Positions 52,702-61,574 are shown, numbered from the stretch's first letter. The stretch is DNA of 64,000 nucleotides from Bacteroidota bacterium (GCA_030692515.1 JAUXZS010000024.1:186001-250000); one strand, 5' to 3'. Translations and numbers: made by a program. The notes: generated by a model not told the origin, from the letters alone.

Positions 52702-52846
52702 TTAGGTGAAGTTTATGCTTTTAACCCAAATATGCAGGTTGATTCCTTCTGAGTCGCTAAAGGCTTTGTAAGGGCTTAAAAAAGGGTATTTATGCCTTTT
52801 TAGTTCAATCGATTTGATTTTGTACTTCTAACCCCAGAACAGAAAT

Positions 52847-54457
52847 TTAAGCCTCTTTTAACAGGTGACCGTACAAGTCCCAAATTCGAGCAAAGTCCCT
52901 TGTATCTTCAAGGAGTTCGTTCATATTTGGTCTGGAAGGGGGTACATGAGCAGAAAGGGAGCGATTTTCGCTCCCTTTTGCTTTTTTCAATCTTTTGTGT
53001 TGCACGTCTACCAAGCTAATCAGCGATAGTAGTTCATTTGGTTTTTCCGTTCGAGTTTTACCCTCTGAAAATACGAGGTTTTTCCGCAAGCTCGAACGGA
53101 TAATATCTCGTTTGCCGTTAATATCCAAATTATCAAATAGATAGCCCAAATGTTGTACTGCAGACAATCCTTTCTTTAAATAGCTTCGGTATTCGAGTTC
53201 GGTCTGATTGAAACTTAATTGTTGGCTTAAAAGGGCATCAATTTTCGGTTCAATATTTCGTTTTATTTCTTTGTACTCGGACATTTCCATTTCGCCATCC
53301 AACATTAATTGTTGAGCTTTATTCAAACGCTCTTTATTCTTTTCAATTTCTGACTGTAACCCCTTTTCATTGGCATTTTTCTCCCCTGTGTTGGCTTTAA
53401 AAATAGTCTTTAGTATTTCGGTGTATAATTCCTGAACACCGCTTTTAAACTTAAAGGTGGCGATATAATCAGAGTAAGCATTGTTTACGTCATTGGCTTT
53501 CACTCGTTCTTTACAGCCTTTTAAACAGTGGTAATAATAATGCTTAATTCCACTTCCGCCAGTAGAACCACTACCACATAAATTTTTACCACATTGTGGG
53601 CAGGTTAAAAAGCCCCTTAATGGCAAAGGCTCTTGAACTGAGGTTTTATAAATTTGTTTAAACCGCCTACTTTTTAAAGCCACTTGAACTTTATCAAATA
53701 ATGCTTCAGAAACAATCGGTTCGTGAATTCCTATTACGGTTTGCTCTTCTTCATTTTTATATGCGGGAATAATTATTCTACCGCAATAGATGGGGTTTTT
53801 GAAAATCTCATGAAAAGACCCGCGCTTAAAATCAAATCCTTTTTCAACACATTGCTTTCTAATATCCTCTACCGTAAATTTTCCAGTTGATAGTTGTTCA
53901 AATGCCCATTTAATCATGGGGGCATCTTTATTGTGGATAATGATTTTTTTACTTGCTACATCGTATTTGTTCTCATAGCCTCTTGGGGCAGTTGAAACCC
54001 ACCTTCCTTCTTTTTTTGCCCTTCGCATTCCGGCAATTGTATTTAAAGAACGTCTATCATTTTCTACTTCAGGAGCAGATAAATAAAAGGCGAGCATGAT
54101 TTTATTTTCGGGAATATTTAAATCCAATGGTTGTTCTATTGCTTGAGGTTCTACCCCGAGCTTAGTTAACGTGCTTATCATGGCATACGCATCGGGTGCG
54201 TTTCGGGAAAACCTATCCCATTTCGTGAAAACTAAAAAGTCGGCTCTTAGTTTCCGACTTTTTAGTTTATTGAGTAACTGAGTGAATGCAGGTCTATTAA
54301 ATGTTTTTGCTGAATAATCTTCTTGAACAATTTCGAGCGCTTCAATATTATTGAATTCACAATATTTTTTTAAGAACTCTTCTTGGTGTCGAAGTGAGTA
54401 TCCTTTGTCGGCTTGTTCATCCGTAGATACCCGAATGTAAATAATTGCTTTTTTCAT
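52847..54457 (-). CDS. Large serine recombinase (LSR2)
   Basis: The 536-aa protein is closely related to LSR1 over its whole length: Ser11 in 'YIRVSTDEQADKGYSL', 'FTKWDRFSRN', the Recombinase domain and Zn-ribbon 'CPQCGKNLCGSGSTGG'. Both end 'KAKGS.N.SLSA.VPP'. After that LSR2 continues with 'SRPNMNELLEDTRDFARI' to a stop in the left flank, while LSR1 runs into the tRNA. The frame thus crosses the attachment core. It is preceded by the same small partner gene 23 nt upstream. Confidence 0.93.
   Translation of the reverse strand: MKKAIIYIRVSTDEQADKGYSLRHQEEFLKKYCEFNNIEALEIVQEDYSAKTFNRPAFTQLLNKLKSRKLRADFLVFTKWDRFSRNAPDAYAMISTLTKLGVEPQAIEQPLDLNIPENKIMLAFYLSAPEVENDRRSLNTIAGMRRAKKEGRWVSTAPRGYENKYDVASKKIIIHNKDAPMIKWAFEQLSTGKFTVEDIRKQCVEKGFDFKRGSFHEIFKNPIYCGRIIIPAYKNEEEQTVIGIHEPIVSEALFDKVQVALKSRRFKQIYKTSVQEPLPLRGFLTCPQCGKNLCGSGSTGGSGIKHYYYHCLKGCKERVKANDVNNAYSDYIATFKFKSGVQELYTEILKTIFKANTGEKNANEKGLQSEIEKNKERLNKAQQLMLDGEMEMSEYKEIKRNIEPKIDALLSQQLSFNQTELEYRSYLKKGLSAVQHLGYLFDNLDINGKRDIIRSSLRKNLVFSEGKTRTEKPNELLSLISLVDVQHKRLKKAKGSENRSLSAHVPPSRPNMNELLEDTRDFARIWDLYGHLLKEA
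52941..52945. other. Putative att core (GGTAC) at the second recombinase module
   Basis: GGGGGTACATGAG aligns with GGAGGTACGATAG at the tRNA-Leu junction, and both are followed by the same hairpin. It marks the start of element 2 and probably the right end of element 1. Confidence 0.5.
52950..52987 (+). terminator. Copy of the element-end terminator hairpin
   Basis: GCAGAAAGGGAGCG / CGCTCCCTTTTGC around TTTT, then T-run; near-identical to 8584-8620. It terminates plus-strand transcription arriving from the CDF side. Confidence 0.7.
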
Positions 54458-54480
54458 TTTGTTTTTTAGTTACTTTATTT

Positions 54481-54705
54481 TTATGCGACTTGTTTAAATT
54501 CTTCTTCTTTTATAGAGTCTTGCTCTTCTTGTGTTTTTTTGAATTCTAGTTCTCTCATTTTTTGTTTCAAAAAAATACTGTAATCCATTTCGGCGAGTTT
54601 GTATAAAAAGTTTTTTATTTCTATCACTTGCTCGTCAGTATAAACAGAGCCATCTTTTTGAAGGATGCTTTTGCATTTGCTTAAACTTTCTATTCCGTTG
54701 AACAT
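54481..54705 (-). CDS. Small recombinase-associated protein (paralogue of 10103)
   Basis: The 74-aa protein contains 'SLSKCKSILQKDGSVYTDEQVIEIKNFLYKLAEMDYSIFLKQKMRELEF' and is about half identical to the 73-aa protein next to LSR1, with the same acidic tail ending in 'FKQVA'. The conserved gene pair supports a functional module. Confidence 0.7.
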   Translation of the reverse strand: MFNGIESLSKCKSILQKDGSVYTDEQVIEIKNFLYKLAEMDYSIFLKQKMRELEFKKTQEEQDSIKEEEFKQVA

Positions 54706-55367
54706 AATTATTTCTGTTAAAGGGTTGATTCCCTTTGTTTATTGATGTTGTAGACAAGTTAAATACACTATTTCAGAACACCTCCTGAATTGGGAAATAG
54801 TTATCCGCTCAGGCAGATAAAGCCCAATGGATTTGGTTGTTTCAAACAAATAGTGCATACTCTAATACCCCGCAATTCAACAACCGTTATGAGTCATTAA
54901 TTGGCGGGCATTGCCGTAAACAGGCAGGTTTATTACTTATTGAATTTTTCCTCATCATCGGAAGCGAAAGTAGTCCGAGGGTTTAAGAGACTTTCCGAAA
55001 GCGTTAATGCTGCTAGGTATAGCGCATCGAAATCATACGATATATTAAATAGATTCAACACTGTTCTTATAGCGAAGTGAAATCAATTAATTTTATAGAA
55101 GCGCAATTCTGCACCAAACTAAGTTAAAAGTGAGTCGGAAAGTTCATAGCGAAGTGATGGGGTATCCATGATGTATGGCATGTGTATCAGATGGCAATGT
55201 GATATATAGGGATGCGAAGTGATGGCGTAAAGCATGGAGGAGTCATGGTGTAAAAGACAACCATAAAAGACAAGCCGTAAGTAAAATTGGCTTTTAGGTA
55301 GAGGAGGCAAGTAATTATATTTAATTATATTTGAAAATCAAAACGCAATAGTAAATTAAAAAATAAA
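54706..55367. other. 662-nt gene-free region with short repeats
   Basis: No credible coding region. The unit GCGAAGTGA occurs three times (55072-55080, 55149-55157, 55214-55222); the last two copies extend to GCGAAGTGATGG. The first part is an AT-rich leader for the leftward LSR2 module. No RNA gene recognised. Confidence 0.4.
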
Positions 55368-56096
55368 ATGGAAAATATTACAGAAAATATTATTGGTGGG
55401 ATACTTACTGCAACACCATTAGTTCTTTTATTCTTAAAACTTTTCGCTACCGAATGGATTACACAATTTACCCAACACCTTTTTAAAAGTAGAAGTAAGA
55501 AACGCACAGACCTTATTTTAAATGGGATTATCGTTTCCCTCTTTATTGTTGGAATTCTAGTTGTTCTCGCACCTTATCTTTACAATACGAATACTTCACA
55601 AGAGATAGAGGTTTCTATGCCAAAAAGCAAAGAAGAAGTGAATGCAGAACTATTAAAATATGTCATTGACAAAGGAGTTGAGGGGTTCGAAAAAAGAAGT
55701 GAGTCTTTAGCAAAGAAAAAAGAAAAACAAAGGCAAGAAGATAGTCTCTATAATGCAAACCGGCCACAGAGATGGGTATATAAAATTGGAGACTGGGTGG
55801 ACAATGACGAGTCCATTTTTGAATTGTATAAAAAATTAAACAAAACTGATGACATTTGTCTTTTCAAGGATAAAAATAGATTTTTCCTTTTCAAAAACGA
55901 AGAATGTACAGAAGAACAATTGGATGATTCATTAGATGGTTTTAAAACGAAAATGGGCATTTCCGCTATCATTGGAAAGGTTGACCTAATGACGTATTGC
56001 AATAATTCTTTTGAAAAAATAAAGCAAACTGAATCTCGAAAATTTGGAAGACGGAAAGACAGAATAAAAATTGACTGCTACACTGTTGACAAATGA
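55368..56096 (+). CDS. Hypothetical two-TM protein
   Basis: The 242-aa protein has TM1 about 8-27 ('IIGGILTATPLVLLFLKLF') and TM2 about 50-72 ('LNGIIVSLFIVGILVVLAPYLY'). Then a charged soluble domain with 'KKKEKQRQEDSLYNANRPQRWVYKIGDWVDNDESIFELY'. No family recognised. First gene after the LSR2 intergenic region; may be cargo of element 2. Confidence 0.5.
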   Translation: MENITENIIGGILTATPLVLLFLKLFATEWITQFTQHLFKSRSKKRTDLILNGIIVSLFIVGILVVLAPYLYNTNTSQEIEVSMPKSKEEVNAELLKYVIDKGVEGFEKRSESLAKKKEKQRQEDSLYNANRPQRWVYKIGDWVDNDESIFELYKKLNKTDDICLFKDKNRFFLFKNEECTEEQLDDSLDGFKTKMGISAIIGKVDLMTYCNNSFEKIKQTESRKFGRRKDRIKIDCYTVDK

Positions 56097-56359
56097 AAAT
56101 ACTTCATCTGGGAAGTATGATACTTAATATTAGTACTCAACCAAGTTCAATTACCTTTCATTAGTATTTATACTGATTTTCCCCCGTATAATACGGGTTT
56201 TTAAAAATCAATTTACGACAAATCAGTTTTTATACCCTATGAATTGTACATAATCTTCTTTTTGCATAAAATCGGTCGTCTTTTTATGGAATCTTTAAAT
56301 CTGAAAGCTATATTTTTAAATAATTTCAAACTATTATTAATCTTAAAAAAAACAACGTT

Positions 56360-56671
56360 ATGGCTTTTACAGGAGATGAAGCAGAAGAATTCCCATTGGA
56401 GTTAGCTGCAAAATGGACAAAAAATTATCGTGAAAAAAATCCCAAGCAACCTTTGGCTCATTTTTTTGGCGAAAAAGTTCTTAAAAAGATACTGAAACAA
56501 AAGGATTGTGTGGGTCTGAGAATTTATTATGCTTTGGATGAAAAAGGAGAAAAACAACTCATTATTGTTGGAACTGACAAAAAAGAAAACGATATTTACA
56601 ATGGCGTAATTGCCGAAAGATCGTTTATGTGTCCACCATTCTGTGGAAAAGGTAATCCGCTAAACAGTTAA
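56360..56671 (+). CDS. Conserved-type hypothetical protein
   Basis: The 103-aa protein contains 'MAFTGDEAEEFPLELAAKWTKNYREKNP..PLAHFFGEKVLKKIL', 'CVGLRIYYALDEKGEKQLIIVGTDKKENDIY' and a Cys-containing end 'FMCPPFCGKGNPLNS'. I recognise the pattern as recurring beside a 220-aa membrane protein in Bacteroidota but know no function. It shares a base with the next start (TAATG). Confidence 0.55.
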   Translation: MAFTGDEAEEFPLELAAKWTKNYREKNPKQPLAHFFGEKVLKKILKQKDCVGLRIYYALDEKGEKQLIIVGTDKKENDIYNGVIAERSFMCPPFCGKGNPLNS

Positions 56672-57333
56672 TGAATACACAAAATTTATACACTATATTA
56701 ACTTACTTATCGGCTCTTAGTTTATCAATTCCTTTTATCATATCGGTTCTAAAATTTAAGGTCTTTAACAAAACGTTGAAGACCTTATTTATTTATTTGG
56801 TTGTATCTGTTTTGTCAGAAACAGTAAGTTTTTTCCTAACAACAAAAAGCATTAATAACTTCCCCGTTTTACATATTTTTTCATTTTTAGAATGTCTTTT
56901 AATTATGTACATGTACCATTGCGAGTTTAAAAATAAAGGGGTAACAATAATTGTAATATTTTTGTCAATAATATTTTCGATTATAACGGCAGTCACTTTG
57001 TTGTACGAGGGAGGTTACAACAAACCTGATAATATCACTGATACATTAGAGTCTGCAATTATTATTGGTTTTAGCATATCATTTTTCTACAAATTATTTA
57101 AAGACCTTACTATTCCAAAACTAACAAACTATTATTTCTTCTGGCTGAATACCGGTTTTTTATTTTATTTTGGAGTATCTTTTTCTTTGTTTATTTCATT
57201 GGAATATATTGAACAGTGTAATATAGAAACGGCAAGATTTTTATGGGCAATACAACTAATAATAAACATTTTTTATAATGCGCTAATGGCAATTGGTATA
57301 TGGAAAACACACAGCTCACCCCGTACTTTATAG
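56671..57333 (+). CDS. Polytopic membrane protein, unknown
   Basis: The 220-aa protein has about seven TM segments and no large loops ('YFFWLNTGFLFYFGVSFSLFISLE', 'LWAIQLIINIFYNALMAIGIW'). It is coupled to the gene before it and overlaps the histidine kinase by 34 nt, so it may be the sensory input of the two-component system. Confidence 0.55.
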   Translation: MNTQNLYTILTYLSALSLSIPFIISVLKFKVFNKTLKTLFIYLVVSVLSETVSFFLTTKSINNFPVLHIFSFLECLLIMYMYHCEFKNKGVTIIVIFLSIIFSIITAVTLLYEGGYNKPDNITDTLESAIIIGFSISFFYKLFKDLTIPKLTNYYFFWLNTGFLFYFGVSFSLFISLEYIEQCNIETARFLWAIQLIINIFYNALMAIGIWKTHSSPRTL

Positions 57334-58103
57334 CGATTGGTTGCCTGTTAGCTTTTGTGCTAATTTCAATCATTGTCTTGTTGGTTGTTACTTATCAACG
57401 TAAAATGTTAGCAAAAGAATATAGAATTCAACTTTTTGAGCAAGAAAAACAAATGGCTATGTTTAAAGCCTCTTTTGAGGCTGAAGAACTTCAAAAACGC
57501 ATCATCGCAAATAATTTACACGATAGCATTAATCCAACATTAACTTTTCTGAAATATTCTCTTACAATGCATCAATCTAATTTTCAGGAACAAAAATTTA
57601 GCCATAAGGACTTGGAAAAGGATAAGGAATTAATAACACAAACAATAGATAATATACGAGCTATTTGTCATGACTTGAACCCGGTAGTTTTAAATGATTT
57701 CGGTCTTATTAAATCATTGGAACATTGTATTGAGATTTTAAACGATTCGGCAACTCTAAAAGCAACTTTTAAGACTGAAAATTTATCTCCGGAACATCAA
57801 TATTTTTCCGAAACAGATCAAGTAAATATTTATAGAATATGTCAGGAGCTGTTAAACAATATTATTAAACATTCGGAAAGTACCGAAATGCAGCTGCTTA
57901 TTTTTTCTATTGAAAAAAAATTATGCATTGAGTTCACCCATAATGGACAAGGAATTATTAATGAAGACATTGAATCATTAAGTAAAAAAGGCTTAGGCTT
58001 AAACTCGTTAAAATCAAGGGCGTTAATTTTAAACGCAACGTTAAATTATATAAAAACGGATCGCGTATCTATTATTAAATTACACATCCCACTTGCAGTA
58101 TGA
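57300..58103 (+). CDS. Histidine kinase (HisKA_3/NarX type)
   Basis: The 267-aa protein has one N-terminal TM helix (10-33), a short linker, and a HisKA_3 domain with phospho-acceptor His in 'IIANNLHDSINPTLTFLKYSL' (about 75). The HATPase domain carries N-box 'CQELLNNIIKHSEST' and G-box 'KGLGLNSLKSRA'. It overlaps the response regulator by 4 nt. With almost no periplasmic loop, sensing is probably via the neighbouring membrane protein. Confidence 0.88.
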   Translation: MENTQLTPYFIAIGCLLAFVLISIIVLLVVTYQRKMLAKEYRIQLFEQEKQMAMFKASFEAEELQKRIIANNLHDSINPTLTFLKYSLTMHQSNFQEQKFSHKDLEKDKELITQTIDNIRAICHDLNPVVLNDFGLIKSLEHCIEILNDSATLKATFKTENLSPEHQYFSETDQVNIYRICQELLNNIIKHSESTEMQLLIFSIEKKLCIEFTHNGQGIINEDIESLSKKGLGLNSLKSRALILNATLNYIKTDRVSIIKLHIPLAV

Positions 58104-58768
58104 TTAAAAAAATAAACATAGCTATTGCCGAAGATCATGACTTAATGAGGCAGGGCATGATAGCATTATTAAAGGAAGAAGAAGGAATAAATATTTTGTT
58201 CGACGTGGGTAACGGAAGATTATTACTTGACAAATTAAAAGTCAGCCAACCGGATATAATACTACTCGATATTGCAATGCCTGAAATGGATGGAAAAGAG
58301 GCAATGGAAATAATTTGTAAATTGTACCCGAAAATAAAAGTTATTATTATAAGCACACACTACAATGACACACATATAGCGGAGATGATTATGAAGGGGG
58401 CGAGAGGTTTTTTGCCTAAAGCGTGCGATATAGAAAAAGTGGTAGATGCTATTTATTCGGTTTATGATACCGGATTTTATTTTGATAATAAAGTTTCAAA
58501 ATCTTTAGTTCAAAAACTACAAAGCACTCACAATATAAACTCTATTATTTCTGACAATTCTTTATCGGAAAGAGAAGTGGCTATTTTAAAACTTATATGC
58601 CAGGAGAAAAGCAATCAGGAGATTTCAGATTTGGTGTTTTTAAGTAAAAGAACTGTTGAATGGCACAAAAATAATATTCTGGCAAAAACAAAATCCAAAA
58701 ATATAGTTGGTTTGGTAAAGTATGCTATCAGGCATAAAATTATTCCTGATACAGAAGATTTATATTAA
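58100..58768 (+). CDS. LuxR/NarL-family response regulator
   Basis: The 222-aa protein has a receiver domain 1-125 with acidic pocket 'AEDHD' and phospho-Asp in 'IILLDIAMPEMDG' (about 54). The LuxR HTH spans 155-215 ('LSEREVAILKLICQEKSNQEISDLVFLSKRTVEWHKNNILAKT'). Partner of the upstream kinase; targets unknown. Confidence 0.92.
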   Translation: MIKKINIAIAEDHDLMRQGMIALLKEEEGINILFDVGNGRLLLDKLKVSQPDIILLDIAMPEMDGKEAMEIICKLYPKIKVIIISTHYNDTHIAEMIMKGARGFLPKACDIEKVVDAIYSVYDTGFYFDNKVSKSLVQKLQSTHNINSIISDNSLSEREVAILKLICQEKSNQEISDLVFLSKRTVEWHKNNILAKTKSKNIVGLVKYAIRHKIIPDTEDLY

Positions 58769-58880
58769 TTTAATAACCCATCCCTAAATAAAATGAGGGC
58801 TAAAGTCCCATGTTTATTGTATCCCGTTTTTTATAATTAAATTATAGGTTTAATACTTTTTATGACTGAGAGAGGTTGAC

Positions 58881-59792
58881 CTATTTTGGATCTATTGGGA
58901 GCATTAATTTAATTTTCTCGCAAATGCTGTCTGAGTAAAAGAGTGGTCCACACGCATGACATTTTTTAATTTCATAAAAAGATTTTGGTTGATTAGCATT
59001 AAGGAATAATTTCTCTCCCATATAGAAGGGAATTGTCATGTCTTCTGTGCTATGAATTACAAGCAGTGGCTTATGAAAACACTTTATCGACTTTACAGCA
59101 CAATAACCTTCTTTAACCAAAACTCTTGCGATAAATCCTAATTTACTTTCATGTGCTGCAATATCACGATGTGAAGAAAATGCGGCTTCAATAACAAGCC
59201 CGTCTATAAGCGATTCATTTTTCTGCGCAACGACAGCTGCTAAATGTCCGCCCAATGATTGTCCATAAATTATAATCTTTGTGTTTTTAATCTCTGATCT
59301 GGTACGGATATAATCTAATGCGGCAACAGCATCAATTAAGACGTTGTCTCTGGTAGCTTCGCCTTGTGAAAAACCATAACCACTATAATCAAAAATAAAG
59401 ACCTGAAATCCTTTTTTTACAAATGGTGTGGCTACGAAATATTCCGTTGTTATATTTCCCCCATTTCCATGAAAAAAGAGTATTGTTATTTTAGGTACAA
59501 TACTGTCGGTCGGTTTTAAAAGCCAACCATTAAGATTGTTTTTAAGTGCATTTTGAAAAATAACACTTTCAATAGTATATTCCAATTTCATTGGATTGCC
59601 TTTATTATCAGCAAATATAGGTTGAAAGTTATTGCCACTTAAATTGAGAATAATGGTGTCACCCGTTGCATAATCAATTATAGTTCCTTTTTTAGCCATA
59701 GGCGGAATTTTGTCTGGCTGAAGAAACATTTTATTGAAACTGCAAGAGGGCAAAAATATAATTGATAGATATAAAAATAGATTTCTCACCAA
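58881..59792 (-). CDS. Alpha/beta hydrolase lipoprotein
   Basis: The 303-aa protein has a lipobox 'IFLPSCSF' and a BEM46/serine-aminopeptidase-like fold: oxyanion 'FFHGNGGN' (about 105), nucleophile in 'YGQSLGGHLA' (Ser about 178), acid in 'HSTEDMTIP' and His in 'IKKCHACGPLF'. It is probably an exported esterase/lipase-like enzyme of unknown substrate. It converges on the response regulator. Confidence 0.82.
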   Translation of the reverse strand: MVRNLFLYLSIIFLPSCSFNKMFLQPDKIPPMAKKGTIIDYATGDTIILNLSGNNFQPIFADNKGNPMKLEYTIESVIFQNALKNNLNGWLLKPTDSIVPKITILFFHGNGGNITTEYFVATPFVKKGFQVFIFDYSGYGFSQGEATRDNVLIDAVAALDYIRTRSEIKNTKIIIYGQSLGGHLAAVVAQKNESLIDGLVIEAAFSSHRDIAAHESKLGFIARVLVKEGYCAVKSIKCFHKPLLVIHSTEDMTIPFYMGEKLFLNANQPKSFYEIKKCHACGPLFYSDSICEKIKLMLPIDPK

Positions 59793-59808
59793 GTATGATT
59801 AATAAAAA

Positions 59809-59848
59809 AACCTCAAAAGAGGTAATTGTATTTACGTCTTTTGAGGTT
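59809..59848 (-). terminator. Rho-independent terminator of the 122-aa gene
   Basis: A perfect 12-bp stem, AACCTCAAAAGA/TCTTTTGAGGTT, with a 16-nt loop, followed on the minus strand by seven Ts. Confidence 0.75.
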
Positions 59849-59862
59849 AAAGATTAATTAAT

Positions 59863-60231
59863 TTACCATGACCAAGTATGTGACTTAGTAACAGTATAAA
59901 CACCATTACTACCAGCCGACCCAGAGACCTTTTGTTCATGCTTTGTTTTACCAACTGGGGTAGGTGGGTTATGTGGCAACTTAATTTCTAATTTCCAGTC
60001 ATCATAAAATAGTGCTGTACCAATTCCAAAACCAGTTTCCTCTCGAAGTGATTTTGGCCACAAAGCCATTCTCTTTTCGTAATGTTCGGGGAAGATAAAG
60101 GTTTGTAATAACCATGCTCTTATATCTAATTTAATAGCATCTGCAATTTTCTGACGCTCTGGCTCAGGAAGTGCCTTTACTTCGATTATTTTCCTGTCTA
60201 CGTTTTGTTGATTAAATTCTAATTTGCCCAT
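59863..60231 (-). CDS. Hypothetical protein
   Basis: The 122-aa protein is hydrophilic ('NVDRKIIEVKALPEPERQKIADAIKLDIRAWLLQTFIFPEHYEKRMALWP') and ends 'GVYTVTKSHTWSW'. No signal peptide or known domain. It has its own terminator. Confidence 0.5.
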   Translation of the reverse strand: MGKLEFNQQNVDRKIIEVKALPEPERQKIADAIKLDIRAWLLQTFIFPEHYEKRMALWPKSLREETGFGIGTALFYDDWKLEIKLPHNPPTPVGKTKHEQKVSGSAGSNGVYTVTKSHTWSW

Positions 60232-60370
60232 AACAATAATTTTTTAGTTTAAGCAAAACTACTTTTTATTTTACTATAAAAACTATCTGTCCAAAGGCTT
60301 TTCATTGGCTATAAACCTCTTTACTATGGTTGGTAATACAAATTACATCTTTTGTTACTAATTAAAACCA

Positions 60371-60483
60371 GTAAAATACGGGCTAAAACCCGTGTTTATA
60401 CTAATCGATTGGCTAACAAATTATATTCACTCAACTAATAAAATCCCGTAAAATACGGGTTAAAATCCCGTGTTTATACTAAT
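60371..60483. repeat. Two copies of a 35-36 nt hairpin-containing repeat
   Basis: 60371-60405 and 60448-60483 match at nearly all positions (GTAAAATACGGG..., ending GTGTTTATACTAAT). Each holds ACGGG/CCCGT arms that can pair. A partial copy (CCCCGTATAATACGGGT) lies at about 56180-56197. The unit looks like a dispersed palindromic element. Confidence 0.6.
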
Positions 60484-60561
60484 TCATACTTTTAATGCTT
60501 AAACTACATTTGTTATTATTAAAAAATAAAAAAATAAGTGTTTAACTAATACTAAATAATT

Positions 60562-60999
60562 ATGAGGCCAATTGATCCCTATGTTTCCGTTTCTATTAAA
60601 GCGCAAACATTAGCTAAGTACCACGCCGTAATTACATTTCTTGAAACAGAAGCGAATTACAAACCAGAAATGACAGAAGAAGATTTTATTAAAAATTGTC
60701 TTGCCTTTTTAGGTTGCGCCAAAATCCCTGATTTTTTAAAGAGTTATTATGGGTTCATTTATGAATTTCACGTAAGTGGCGTAAGTTCAGATACCGTTTA
60801 TGAAAAAACAGATGGAAGAGCATTTACTGAATTTGCGAATGCCTTGATAGAAAGAATTAAACCCGGCATGACACAAATTGAATTTGAAAACAATTTAGTA
60901 GAGGGTTATCCAGTGGGTGGTGGAGATAAATTAAAAAAACCTTGGTGGGTGAATCCAATCCGGAAAATAATAGATTGGATTGATGATAACTGGAAATAG
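60562..60999 (+). CDS. Hypothetical protein, paralogue A
   Basis: The 145-aa protein is soluble with a charged helical body and conserved blocks 'TEEDFIKNCLAFLGCAKIP', 'FHVSGVSSDTVYEKTDGRAF', 'KPGMTQIEFENNLVEGYP.GGG' and the Trp-rich end 'KKPWWVNPIRKIIDWIDDNW'. No known domain. It pairs with the next gene. Confidence 0.6.
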   Translation: MRPIDPYVSVSIKAQTLAKYHAVITFLETEANYKPEMTEEDFIKNCLAFLGCAKIPDFLKSYYGFIYEFHVSGVSSDTVYEKTDGRAFTEFANALIERIKPGMTQIEFENNLVEGYPVGGGDKLKKPWWVNPIRKIIDWIDDNWK

Positions 61000-61072
61000 A
61001 ATAGCAGCTTACAATTTTTCACATGTAACACAATATGAATAATACAAATAATTATAAATTAAAACAATTACT

Positions 61073-61510
61073 ATGGAACCAATAGATTCAATGTCAAAAG
61101 TTACTATAAGAGCTAACACTCTGGGAAAATATCACATGGTGATAACATTTCTCGAAACAAAAGGAAATTATCAGGATGGCATGACAGAAGCCGATTTCAA
61201 AAAAAACTGCTTGGCCTTTTTAGGCTGCGTTAAATATCCACCTTGTTTTCCTGACTACTTATCGGAAGTCTACAAATTTCATGTAAGCGGTGTAGATGCG
61301 GATACAGTTTATAGTAAAACAGATGGAAGAGCATTTGCAAATCTTATAAATGGACTTTTAGAACGCAAAAAACCGGGAATGACAGAAATTGAATTTGAAA
61401 ATCATTTAATAGAAGGTTATCCGGCAGGTGGAGGAAACTTACTTAAAAAACCTTGGTGGGTGAATTGGATACGAAAAGCAATCGATTTGATTGATGACAA
61501 TTGGCTTTAA
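61073..61510 (+). CDS. Hypothetical protein, paralogue B
   Basis: The 145-aa protein is collinear with the preceding gene, identical in length and with about two thirds of positions shared ('KKNCLAFLGC', 'FHVSGVDADTVYSKTDGRAFA', 'KPGMTEIEFENHLIEGYPAGGG', 'KKPWWVNWIRKAIDLIDDNWL'). A recent tandem duplication. Function unknown; no signal peptide, so probably cytosolic. Confidence 0.6.
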   Translation: MEPIDSMSKVTIRANTLGKYHMVITFLETKGNYQDGMTEADFKKNCLAFLGCVKYPPCFPDYLSEVYKFHVSGVDADTVYSKTDGRAFANLINGLLERKKPGMTEIEFENHLIEGYPAGGGNLLKKPWWVNWIRKAIDLIDDNWL

Positions 61511-61516
61511 TATTAC

Positions 61517-61546
61517 AAAAAACGGGGTAAAAAGCCCCGTTTTTTA
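61517..61546 (+). terminator. Rho-independent terminator after paralogue B
   Basis: AACGGGG/CCCCGTT stem with loop TAAAAAG, flanked by A-run and T-run; bidirectional in form. Confidence 0.8.
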
Positions 61547-61574
61547 TTATACTTGTATTTCCATCCTTCTTAAT

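Larger units (their letters stand above)
8577..52943. mobile_element. Integrative element at tRNA-Leu (about 44 kb, boundaries inferred)
   Basis: The left edge is set by the tRNA-Leu 3' end followed at once by a large serine recombinase gene. The right edge is inferred from the next recombinase module, which starts with the same GGTAC plus hairpin arrangement at 52.94 kb. Between them lie efflux and metal cargo and a prophage-like block, with GC clearly rising in 33-49 kb. I see no conjugation genes. A nested or composite structure (island plus prophage) is possible, and the right boundary is the weaker of the two. Confidence 0.55.
52943..54705. mobile_element. Left part of a second, related recombinase element (right end not found)
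   Basis: The module has the same order as at 8.5-10.3 kb: att-like core, hairpin, LSR, small partner gene. The element must extend rightward past 54.7 kb, but I found no second GGTAC junction with a matching flank before 64 kb. Confidence 0.5.

Noticed and set aside
8577-52943. Conjugative transposon (ICE)
   Set aside because: No relaxase, TraG/VirD4-type coupling protein or Tra operon was found.
55119-55310. 63-codon minus-strand frame after LSR2 region
   Set aside because: Low-complexity His/Tyr/Leu composition produced by the repeats; no support.
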